The notes below the pieces were generated by a model. That model searched no databases, was not told the origin of the DNA, and was given only the letters and a program-made list of their open reading frames with translations. A stretch of DNA of 33,679 nucleotides, from contig SUWI01000026.1 in NCBI GenBank assembly GCA_015061565.1, positions 1 to 33,679 on the forward strand. Reading direction: 5' to 3'. This stretch comes from Lentisphaerota bacterium (GTDB lineage: Bacteria > Verrucomicrobiota > Lentisphaeria > Victivallales > UBA1829). Position 1 is the first letter of the stretch; each line of letters begins with the position of its first letter. This document shows positions 1 through 6,975 of this stretch, in pieces. The position numbers were made by a program, and so were the translations under genes.

Positions 1-721
1 CTTCCGCGGAAGTTTTCCCGGGCAGACCGTGGGGATTGTGGAAATGGGTGTTTTTCATGCCGATTTCCCTGGCGCGGCGGTTCATCCGGCCGACGAAACC
101 GTAAACATCGCCCTGCCCGAGGAATTCGGCGACCTGATAGGCGGCATCGTTGGCGCTCTTGATCGCCACGGCTTTAAGGAGTTCCTCAAGGGGGAAAGTC
201 TCCTTGGGATCGAGCCAGACCTGGCTGCCGCCGATCTTCATGGCGGCGGACGAGACCTTGACCGGGGACTGCAGCGTGATGCCGTTCCGGCCGGCCTGGA
301 TATCCTCGCAGGCCAGCAGCAGGGTCATGAGCTTGGTCATGGAGGCGATCTGAACGGGAGTCGAAGCCTGTTTATCCCAGAGGACGTTGCCGGTATCGGC
401 ATCGACCAGGATCCCGGCACGGGTCCCTGCCGAAGCGGGAAGATCGGGAATGACGCCTTTCCAGGCAGTCTGGAAATTGAACGGCGGATACTGCCGGTTC
501 CGGGATTCGGAAACGGGCTGCACCGCAGCGACGCCGGAAGCGGGATTCGCCGGCTGCACCGTCGCGGAACCGTCGTTTTTGACGACGTTTTTCGGGGATT
601 CAAGCTTTTCCGGCACATTCGAAGTTTTGCTGTCGTCCGGCTGATAGAAGCAGACGAACAGGATGATCAGATGCGCCAGGACGATCAGGCCGATGGTCAG
701 GATGATGTATTTGAGTTTCAT
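1..721 (-). CDS. D-alanyl-D-alanine carboxypeptidase (S11 penicillin-binding protein), partial
   Basis: Reading frame on the minus strand from ATG 721-719 to the window edge, so the C-terminus is missing. About 240 residues are visible. They begin with one hydrophobic N-terminal segment (about residues 5-25, an uncleaved anchor or signal), then a Pro/Ser/Val-rich linker to about residue 80, then the penicilloyl transferase fold. The nucleophile motif S-M-T-K follows 'QIAS', and the second motif S-A-N follows 'AVAIK'. The KTG motif lies beyond the edge. The family trims the terminal D-Ala of peptidoglycan pentapeptides in the periplasm. The ATG overlaps the leuA stop (ATGA), which implies co-transcription and translational coupling with leuA. 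An endopeptidase (PbpG-like) activity is possible. The family is certain; the exact specificity is not. Confidence 0.9.
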   Translation of the reverse strand, partial: MKLKYIILTIGLIVLAHLIILFVCFYQPDDSKTSNVPEKLESPKNVVKNDGSATVQPANPASGVAAVQPVSESRNRQYPPFNFQTAWKGVIPDLPASAGTRAGILVDADTGNVLWDKQASTPVQIASMTKLMTLLLACEDIQAGRNGITLQSPVKVSSAAMKIGGSQVWLDPKETFPLEELLKAVAIKSANDAAYQVAEFLGQGDVYGFVGRMNRRAREIGMKNTHFHNPHGLPGKTSAE

Positions 722-2439
722 AACAGGCCGCGCTCCTCCAGGATGGACCGGTTCAAAGCGGAAAAGAGAGCGGCAATGGCAGCCTGGTCAATATTGGAGT
801 GCTCGCCGACGCCGTAGAAAAGGCGTTTGTCGCTTTTTCTGCGGATACCGACGAAGGCGATGGCGTTGGCATCGGCGTTGGTGCCGAGCGTGCGTTCGGA
901 GAAATCCTCCAGGATGAACTGATAGAGGCCGGCTTCGTTGCGGATGCCGTGGACGGTGGCGGAGATCGGGCCGTTGCCGGTGCCCTTGATGCTCATGGGC
1001 TTGCCGTCGAAAGTCAGCTCCAGACCGACCGTGATCATGGAATCTTCCCTGGTTTCGTCATGGTCGTCGCCGCCGGAGATCCGTTTGAATTTCTTCAGGT
1101 CGAACGGACCCTTGATATTGACGAACGTATTGTTGAAGATCTTGAGAAGTTCGGCGCCGTTGAGCTCGTCGCCCTTGCGGTCGGCATAAGCCTGGATGGC
1201 CGCGCCGATCTCGGGATGCATGCCCTTGGGCGGATAAATCCCATAGTCGTGTTCGAGGACATAAGCCACACCGCCTTTGCCGGACTGCGAATTGATCCGG
1301 ATGAGTTTCTCGTATTTGCGTCCGACCGTGGCGGGGTCGATATGGAGATACGGCACTTTCCAGTCGACGCCGAAGATCTGCCGCGCGGTGTCGATGCTGT
1401 CGAGACCTTTGCGGATGGCATCCTGATGGGAGCCGGAAAACGCGGTGAACGCGAGCTGTCCGGCATAAGGATGACGCTCATGGACTTCAATACCGGTGGA
1501 ACTTTCCACGACCTTGACGACGTGCGGCAGATCGGAGAAATTCAGCCCGGTTTTGATGTTGCGGGATTCGAGATTGAGCGCCATGGCGCAGAGGTCGACG
1601 TTGCCGGTGCGTTCGCCGTGGCCGAACAAGGTGCCTTCCACGCGTTCGGCGCCGGCCATGACCGCCAGCTCGGACGAAGCGATCGCACAGCCCTGATCGT
1701 TATGCGAATGAATGCTGATCGTGGTTTCGTCCATATACGGATAGTGGTCGATGAACCAGGCGATCATGTCGGCATACTGATGGGGCGGACGGCGTTCCAC
1801 GGTCTGGGGCAGATTGAGGATGAAATCTTCCTTTTTGCTGGGACCCCAGGCTTCCTTGACGGCTTTGCAGACTTCGAGGACATGGTTCAGATCGCTGTCC
1901 GTGAATTCTTCAGGTGAAAATTCATAACCGATCTTGCCGTAGAGTCCGGCTTCCTTGAGGCAGCGGATAACTGATTTGGTGCCTTCGACCGCGGTCTTCA
2001 GCGTTTCCTCATGATTCTTGTGGAAGACGATCTGCTCATGCAGTTCGGAAGTGGCGATATACAAATGAAGGATCCCCCGTTCGAGTCCGGCGAGGGACTC
2101 GACGGTGCGGCGGATAAGGGGTTCGCGTGCCTGTGTCAGCACGGAGATCCGGACATCCTGCGGAATCCTGTTGCCTTCGATCAGCTCGCGGACGAATTCG
2201 AAATCATCCTGCGACGCGGAAGGGAACGAGACTTCAATTTCCTTGAATCCGATCTGGCACAGAAGCTGGAAATAAGCAAACTTTTTCTCCGGGTTCATCG
2301 GCATCGGCAGAGCCTGATTGCCATCCCGAAGATCCACTGAACACCAGATCGGCGATTTCTTCAGTTCATGATCCAACCATTCGCGGTTTTTCACCGGAAT
2401 GCTTGCGGGCTGCGGGTACTTGTTCATTTCAGCATCCAT
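718..2439 (-). CDS. leuA: 2-isopropylmalate synthase
   Basis: First committed step of leucine synthesis: condenses 2-oxoisovalerate with acetyl-CoA in the cytoplasm. The N-terminal HMGL-like TIM barrel shows the signature V-D-L-R-D-G-N-Q-A (about residues 35-43) and the metal-binding H-S-H-N-D-Q-G segment near residue 245. The C-terminal part (about 430-573) is the LeuA regulatory/dimerisation domain, with the GTGNGPISA-type motif and a GVGEHSNI ending. Length (about 573 aa) and the 'PIWCSVDLRDGNQAL' style fit the long type-2 LeuA class. The frame is open up to a GTG at 2505, but ATG 2439-2437 is preceded by GGAAACAGA at SD distance. A TATATT element at 2501-2496 would place the transcript start downstream of the GTG, so 2439 is preferred; ATG 2427 is also possible. 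The stop overlaps the carboxypeptidase start by four bases. Confidence 0.95.
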   Translation of the reverse strand: MDAEMNKYPQPASIPVKNREWLDHELKKSPIWCSVDLRDGNQALPMPMNPEKKFAYFQLLCQIGFKEIEVSFPSASQDDFEFVRELIEGNRIPQDVRISVLTQAREPLIRRTVESLAGLERGILHLYIATSELHEQIVFHKNHEETLKTAVEGTKSVIRCLKEAGLYGKIGYEFSPEEFTDSDLNHVLEVCKAVKEAWGPSKKEDFILNLPQTVERRPPHQYADMIAWFIDHYPYMDETTISIHSHNDQGCAIASSELAVMAGAERVEGTLFGHGERTGNVDLCAMALNLESRNIKTGLNFSDLPHVVKVVESSTGIEVHERHPYAGQLAFTAFSGSHQDAIRKGLDSIDTARQIFGVDWKVPYLHIDPATVGRKYEKLIRINSQSGKGGVAYVLEHDYGIYPPKGMHPEIGAAIQAYADRKGDELNGAELLKIFNNTFVNIKGPFDLKKFKRISGGDDHDETREDSMITVGLELTFDGKPMSIKGTGNGPISATVHGIRNEAGLYQFILEDFSERTLGTNADANAIAFVGIRRKSDKRLFYGVGEHSNIDQAAIAALFSALNRSILEERGLL

Positions 2440-2599
2440 TCTGTTTCCAGAGTTGACAATTTCTTCCGGCGGATCCGGAAAAAACTTTAAGATGGAAATA
2501 TACACCGTTTTCGGCAGAAAAACAGGGGCAGATCCGCCTTTTTTCTAATTTTTTTTAAAAAAACCGGTTTATCGCACCATGATCCCGTAAAATCCTGCG

Positions 2600-2624
2600 G
2601 ACCGGACCGAAAAGACGGACGGTC
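2600..2624 (-). terminator. Possible hairpin terminator after the AraC regulator
   Basis: An imperfect inverted repeat, GACCG-N2-CCG-N6-CGG-N-CGGTC on the plus strand, lies ten bases past the stop of the minus-strand AraC gene. No U-run follows on the minus strand, so intrinsic termination is only a suggestion. Confidence 0.3.
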
Positions 2625-2633
2625 ATGCGTTGA

Positions 2634-3455
2634 TCATTGTCCGCCGGAAGAACCGTGCTTCCTCCGGTAATCGCGCGGCGACATCCCCGAATACCGTTTG
2701 AAGGCACGCGAAAAATCCATCATGTTGGCGAATTTGCAGTTGTAAACGATCTCCTTGATCCGCATATCGGTCATGGACAGCAGCTCGGCGGCGCGGACCA
2801 TCTGCTGGTTCCGGACGAATACCGCAGGGGGAAGACCATGCATCTGCCGGAAGAGACGGCGGAAATGATACAGCGTGATCCCGTTTTCAGCGGCCAGCCG
2901 ATGGAAATCGAAATCCCGGAACGGGTCCTTGCGGATCTCGTCGCCGATCTGCCGGATGTGATACGGGTCTTCCTGAACTCGCGATCCCTGCCGAAGCGTC
3001 CGGTTGATCTCCAGCATGATCCGGTCGATGCATTCCGCGATCTCCGCCTGGTAGAATTCCCGGTCCATGCGGTAATAATCGACAGCCTCGACAAAGATCT
3101 CGGTGACCTTCTCCGGATCGGCGGGACGCAGAAAACCTTCCGGACAGACTTCATCCAGCCAGGCCAGCATCCGGTCCGCTTTTGCCCCCAGAAAATCGCA
3201 GTAGAGATGTTCACAGGGGTTGTGCGGTTTTTCAGGCACAGAAAACTGGAATGCTTCGCCCCGGCGCATCCAGAACAGCGCCGGAGCCGTCAGCAGCATG
3301 GATTTGCCCGGACGATTCAGAAATAACTGTCCGCTTCGGATAAATTCGATGGAGTGCGTGACCGGGATGGCAAACGGATATTCCCCGACCGAAAATCCGG
3401 GATAGAAAAACCGCCTCATCAACACCCGAACATTCACATCATCAAAATAATTCAA
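2634..3455 (-). CDS. AraC family transcriptional regulator
   Basis: A 273-residue regulator with an N-terminal cupin-like ligand-binding half (about residues 1-150) and a C-terminal double helix-turn-helix (about 165-268). The second HTH carries the classic AraC signature around 'IKEIVYNCKFANMMDFSRAF' and ends with 'SGMSPRDYRRK'. The start is TTG (3455-3453), supported by a strong Shine-Dalgarno GGGAGG five bases upstream; no better ATG exists near it. The gene is divergent from the operon starting at 3643 across a 187-base AT-rich region holding tandem half-site-like repeats, so it most likely controls that operon in response to a sugar or cyclitol. The ligand cannot be read from the sequence. 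Confidence 0.93.
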   Translation of the reverse strand: MNYFDDVNVRVLMRRFFYPGFSVGEYPFAIPVTHSIEFIRSGQLFLNRPGKSMLLTAPALFWMRRGEAFQFSVPEKPHNPCEHLYCDFLGAKADRMLAWLDEVCPEGFLRPADPEKVTEIFVEAVDYYRMDREFYQAEIAECIDRIMLEINRTLRQGSRVQEDPYHIRQIGDEIRKDPFRDFDFHRLAAENGITLYHFRRLFRQMHGLPPAVFVRNQQMVRAAELLSMTDMRIKEIVYNCKFANMMDFSRAFKRYSGMSPRDYRRKHGSSGGQ

Positions 3456-3466
3456 GACGACCTCCC
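3456..3466 (-). promoter_or_regulatory. Strong Shine-Dalgarno setting a TTG start
   Basis: On the minus strand, GGGAGG (3466-3461) lies five bases before the TTG codon at 3455-3453. It decides the start of the AraC gene at a non-ATG codon. Confidence 0.75.
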
Positions 3467-3550
3467 TTTTTTCCGATAATTATATCCTGCCGCGATGAAA
3501 AATCAAATAAAAAAACGCATAAAAGGCAATAAATATTCTTTTTTGATAAG

Positions 3551-3567
3551 TTTTTGCCCATTTTTGC
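3551..3567 (+). promoter_or_regulatory. Tandem TTTTTGC half-sites, candidate AraC operator
   Basis: Two identical 7-mers TTTTTGC (3551-3557 and 3561-3567) are spaced exactly 10 bases apart, one helical turn. They end two bases before the -35 of the downstream promoter. Related motifs in the other orientation (GCATAAAA at 3517, GCAATAAA at 3526) lie nearer the regulator. The direct-repeat layout abutting the -35 is what class II AraC activators use; the assignment is inference. Confidence 0.5.
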
Positions 3568-3569
3568 TA

Positions 3570-3598
3570 TTTACAAAATCAGGCGGACAGATTATAAT
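3570..3598 (+). promoter_or_regulatory. Sigma-70-like promoter of the ceramidase-like/DegT/IolE-like operon
   Basis: TTTACA (3570-3575), a 17-base spacer and a perfect TATAAT (3593-3598). The transcript would start near 3605, about 38 bases before the first ATG. Confidence 0.75.
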
Positions 3599-3642
3599 AT
3601 GGAACAGACGAACGGTCATGTCTGAAAAAGGAGAAAGACAAG

Positions 3643-4947
3643 ATGTTTAAAATTGGATGTTCGGAAACGGTCCTGGAAGTTCCGCTCTTCACCGAACTTT
3701 ACGGCTACGGTCCGTTTCAGGGCCGCCGCAACCTCGGGGTGCACGATCCGCTTTACTGCCGGGCCGTTTTTTTCGACGACGGGCAGAACCGCGCCATGGT
3801 CATATCCTCGGACCTGTGCACCATGGACCGGCTGTATTCCGCCGAAATGCGGGCGGCGATCTCGCAGGAACACCATATCGCGCCGGAATGTATTGCCTTC
3901 ACGGCGACCCATACGCACAGCGGTCCGGCACTGGGCGTCTCCTGCGGCGTCGGATCCGGAGAACCCGATCCGCGTTTTCAGGAAATCTGGAAGAAAACGG
4001 TTCTGAAGACCGCGGCCGAAGCGCTCCGCGATCCGGAAGAAATCGCGTTTGCTGAAGCCGGGCGTGCGCCGCTCACCCGGAAACTGGGCAAAAACCGCGT
4101 GGAAACGGAGAAAAACGCCACGGACGAAAGCATCCGCTGGATCCGCTTTGTGAGACCGGACGGCACCTGCAAACTGCTGCTGCACAGCCACGGCATCCAC
4201 GGCATCGCGATGAACCTGCCGTTCCATAAATTGGTGTCGGCCGACTGGATGGGTGCGGCCAACCGGAAGATCAAGGAACGCAAGCTCGCTTCCATGCCGC
4301 TGTTTTTCCTCGGCCCCTGCGGCGATGTCAACACCTATACCAGCTGCCATGTCCTGCAGAATGACACTGCCGCCGACGTGATTGCCGACCAATACCTGGC
4401 CGACCTGGAAAAGAGTCTGGCTTCCGGCGGGGAAAAGATCACCGGCCTCACCATCCGCGGCATGCTCAAATCCTGCGAAATGCCCGTGGTGGAACAATCC
4501 GCCGAAAGTCTGCGCAAAGATGCCGAAATTTTTCAGCCGATCAGCGTCCAGCACGCTTTCCGGCTCATCGAAATGGCGGTCGCTCTGGAACACGGGGCCG
4601 ATCTGCGGATCATGAACGATCTGCAGGTGATCCGGTTCGGAAAAGAGATCTCTTTCCTGTTCATCCCCGGCGAATATTTTGTGGAGGACGGCGCCGCGCT
4701 GATGGCACGGTCGCAGGCCGAATACAGTTTCGCGGTCACAGTGGCCAACGGCAACGGCGCCTATTTCCCCTCGGAATCCGATATGAAACGTTATCCGGAT
4801 ATTAAAAGCGCCCTGGACTGTCCCAACAACTGCCGTTTCGGTTTTTATGAGATCTACTGCTATCCGGGACGGCTCAAATTCAAGTATCAGGATCAGATCG
4901 CAGAATTTATCGCAAACAACCTTATAAATATGGAGAAGTCATTATGA
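3643..4947 (+). CDS. Neutral/alkaline ceramidase N-terminal-fold protein, catalytic Ser replaced
   Basis: 434 residues matching the N-terminal catalytic region of neutral ceramidases. Seen: T-H-T-H-S-G-P (His90, His92), a second His cluster 'HSHGIHG' (181-187), 'SADWMG' (199-204), 'PGE' with Glu344, and 'GAYFP' with Tyr374. These positions match the family's zinc site. The family's nucleophile motif G-D-V-S is G-D-V-N here (Asn230), so the serine is missing. There is no signal peptide and no C-terminal beta domain, so the protein is cytoplasmic and far shorter than true ceramidases. A different amide or ester substrate, or a non-hydrolytic role, is likely. GGAG precedes ATG 3643. The stop overlaps the next gene's ATG (ATGA). 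First gene of a three-gene operon divergent from an AraC regulator. Confidence 0.85.
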   Translation: MFKIGCSETVLEVPLFTELYGYGPFQGRRNLGVHDPLYCRAVFFDDGQNRAMVISSDLCTMDRLYSAEMRAAISQEHHIAPECIAFTATHTHSGPALGVSCGVGSGEPDPRFQEIWKKTVLKTAAEALRDPEEIAFAEAGRAPLTRKLGKNRVETEKNATDESIRWIRFVRPDGTCKLLLHSHGIHGIAMNLPFHKLVSADWMGAANRKIKERKLASMPLFFLGPCGDVNTYTSCHVLQNDTAADVIADQYLADLEKSLASGGEKITGLTIRGMLKSCEMPVVEQSAESLRKDAEIFQPISVQHAFRLIEMAVALEHGADLRIMNDLQVIRFGKEISFLFIPGEYFVEDGAALMARSQAEYSFAVTVANGNGAYFPSESDMKRYPDIKSALDCPNNCRFGFYEIYCYPGRLKFKYQDQIAEFIANNLINMEKSL

Positions 4948-6152
4948 ACAAACTGGCAATTGACGGCGGAACCCCGGCTTTTCAGCCGGATGAACTGGCA
5001 AAGCTCGTACCGGCCTGGCCGCTGGTCTACCCGGAAACCGATCAGAAACTGCTGGAAGTCTATCATTCCGGGAAATGGGGTCTCTGCGGCAAATATGAAC
5101 AACTGCTGATGGAGGAATTCGCCGCCTTCCAGGATGCGAAATACTCCGTCTGGATGTGCAACGGCACCACCACGCTCGAATGCGCCCTGCTCGCTCTCGG
5201 CGTCGGACCGGGCGACGAAGTCATCGTCCCCGGCGTCACCTGGATCGCCACCGCGGAAGCCGCGATCTACGTCGGAGCCAAACCGGTGATCGTGGACATC
5301 GATCCGGAGACGCTGTGCCTGGATCCGGCAAAGTTCGAGGAGGCGATCACGCCCCGGACCAAAGCCGTCATTCCCGTGCATCTTTATTCTGCTTTGGCCG
5401 ACATGGACAAGATCAACGCCATCGCGAAAAAACACGGGATCCACGTGGTCGAAGACTGCGCACACGCGCATGGTGCCAAACAGCACGGCAAAGGCGCGGG
5501 TTCGCTCAGTGAATACGGCAGTTTCTCCTTCCAGCTGTCCAAGCTGATGACCGGCGGCGAAGGCGGCTGTCTGATCACCAATGACGAGCATCTGGCCGAC
5601 CTCGCTTTCCGCCTCAGCCATATCGGCAATTCCCGGCTGCATCCGAAAGATCCGCTTCAGACCGGACTTGAGTGCCATCAGTACCGCTTCACGGAATTCC
5701 AGGCGGCGATCATTTACGACCAGCTGCATCATCAGGCCGAGGTCCGCGCCCGGCATCAGGCCGCGGTCAAGATCATCTGCGATATTCTGAAAGACATTCC
5801 TCTGGTTCAGCTTCAGAAATCCTCTTACGAGGACGATCTCCGCGATTATTATTTCTTTACTTTCCTGCTTCGGAAAGATTACCTGAAAGAAGGACTTGAC
5901 CGGTCCTGGATCTTCAACGCTCTCAGGGCAGAAGGCACTCCGCTGGGCTCCGGCTGGGGCTCTCCGCTTTACAAGAGTCCGGCCTGGAATATCCCGGAAA
6001 ATCAATTTATCAAAAAGGATACATCAGTCTGCGAGGATGTGATGTACAACCGGCTGATGGCGACTCTGCATAATCTTCTGCTGGCGGAACCGGCCGTGCT
6101 GACCCGCTGGGCGGAAGCGGTCCGCAAAGTTCTGCTCGCAGCCATGAAGTGA
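4944..6152 (+). CDS. DegT/DnrJ/EryC1/StrS-family PLP aminotransferase
   Basis: 402 residues with the fold-type I pattern of the sugar and cyclitol aminotransferase family. The opening 'LAIDGGTPAF' is typical. 'EDCAHAHGA' contains Asp171, which pairs with the pyridine nitrogen, and 'SFSFQLSKLMTGGEGG' contains the Schiff-base Lys200. The family moves an amino group from Glu or Gln to a keto-sugar or inosose. Full length, with its start fused to the preceding stop (ATGA). Its partners, an IolE-like enzyme downstream and a ceramidase-fold protein upstream, suggest interconversion of amino- and keto-cyclitols or sugars rather than nucleotide-sugar synthesis, since no nucleotidyltransferase lies nearby. 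The substrate is inference. Confidence 0.93.
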   Translation: MNKLAIDGGTPAFQPDELAKLVPAWPLVYPETDQKLLEVYHSGKWGLCGKYEQLLMEEFAAFQDAKYSVWMCNGTTTLECALLALGVGPGDEVIVPGVTWIATAEAAIYVGAKPVIVDIDPETLCLDPAKFEEAITPRTKAVIPVHLYSALADMDKINAIAKKHGIHVVEDCAHAHGAKQHGKGAGSLSEYGSFSFQLSKLMTGGEGGCLITNDEHLADLAFRLSHIGNSRLHPKDPLQTGLECHQYRFTEFQAAIIYDQLHHQAEVRARHQAAVKIICDILKDIPLVQLQKSSYEDDLRDYYFFTFLLRKDYLKEGLDRSWIFNALRAEGTPLGSGWGSPLYKSPAWNIPENQFIKKDTSVCEDVMYNRLMATLHNLLLAEPAVLTRWAEAVRKVLLAAMK

Positions 6153-6172
6153 ACTCAAACCGGGAGAAAATC

Positions 6173-6940
6173 ATGAATTATCAAATCGGAGTTGCCGATT
6201 ACGGCATGGATGTCTGGTACGGCGGGAATCTGAACCTGGAACAGCGTCTGCTTCTGCTGAAAAGCTGCGGGATCGGCGGGATCGAATGGCTGAAAGCGGC
6301 CGATATGGCCGAGGCGGTCCAGAATGCCGCTCTTTTCCACCGCATGGGGATGGATTTCGCATCCTGCAATATGAGTTCGCCGGAACTGACCATGAAATGC
6401 GCCTGCGCTTTCGGGAAGGAATATGTCTGGATCACCACGCCGGCCCGCAGAACTGTCCCGTTCGAGACCTATTGCCGCCAGGCCAATGCGTTTGTGGAAG
6501 CCGCGGCGTATTACGGACTCAAGGCCGCATTGCACAACCATCTCGGCACCAGGGTGGAATCCCAGCAGGAACTGGACGATTTCATGGCCGCGGTGCCGGG
6601 CGCCGCGCTGCTGCTGGATACCGCCCATCTCCATGCCGCCGGCGGCGACTGCATCGGAACCATCCGCAAATACCACGACCGGCTGGCCGCCGTACATTTC
6701 AAGGATTACTTCCTCAAAGATGAAAGCATCGGCCTGGACCGCTGGCCGGAGCGTCTGCGTTTCTGCGAACTCGGCGGCGGCAATGCCGGTATGGATTTCG
6801 CTCCGATCGTCCGCGAGCTCCGCGATCACAACTACAACAAATGGATTCTGATCGAACACGATACCCATCTGCGCGAACCGGAAATCGATTTGAAAAAGAG
6901 CGCGGATATCCTGAAAGATCTGTTCGGGATCCGGCAGTAA
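6173..6940 (+). CDS. IolE-like sugar phosphate isomerase/epimerase (AP-endonuclease-2 TIM barrel)
   Basis: 255 residues of the xylose-isomerase-like TIM barrel superfamily. Motifs 'LHNHLGTRVES' (about 129-139), 'LLDTAHLHAAGGD' (about 153-165), 'VHFKDY' (about 181-186) and a late 'LIEHDTH' supply the usual divalent-metal Glu/Asp/His ligands. The first two resemble inosose dehydratase (IolE) more than hydroxypyruvate isomerase. The frame opens at a GTG (6149) inside the previous gene's end, but ATG 6173 has GGGAG at proper distance and is preferred. Last gene of the operon; a GC-rich hairpin follows 10 bases after the stop. Likely cytoplasmic isomerase, epimerase or dehydratase acting on a keto-sugar or cyclitol from the neighbouring aminotransferase. 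Confidence 0.88.
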   Translation: MNYQIGVADYGMDVWYGGNLNLEQRLLLLKSCGIGGIEWLKAADMAEAVQNAALFHRMGMDFASCNMSSPELTMKCACAFGKEYVWITTPARRTVPFETYCRQANAFVEAAAYYGLKAALHNHLGTRVESQQELDDFMAAVPGAALLLDTAHLHAAGGDCIGTIRKYHDRLAAVHFKDYFLKDESIGLDRWPERLRFCELGGGNAGMDFAPIVRELRDHNYNKWILIEHDTHLREPEIDLKKSADILKDLFGIRQ

Positions 6941-6950
6941 CAGAATTACA

Positions 6951-6971
6951 GCGGGGGGACGATCCCCCCGC
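6951..6971. terminator. GC-rich bidirectional hairpin between convergent genes
   Basis: Perfect 8-bp stem GCGGGGGG / CCCCCCGC with a 5-base loop, lying in the 35-base gap between the convergent stops at 6940 and 6976. No long U-run follows on either side, though the minus-strand continuation is fairly U-rich. A shared terminator is the simplest reading. Confidence 0.65.
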
Positions 6972-6975
6972 AGGA

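Noticed and set aside
2545-2575. T8A7 tract and AAACCGGTTT palindrome upstream of leuA
   Set aside because: It looks like a terminator or regulatory palindrome, but the stem has no loop and the tract is not placed after a stem on either strand, so no function is claimed.
3616-4593. 325-codon minus-strand frame over the ceramidase-like gene
   Set aside because: Antisense to a gene with a strong promoter, SD and conserved motifs; no motif of its own.
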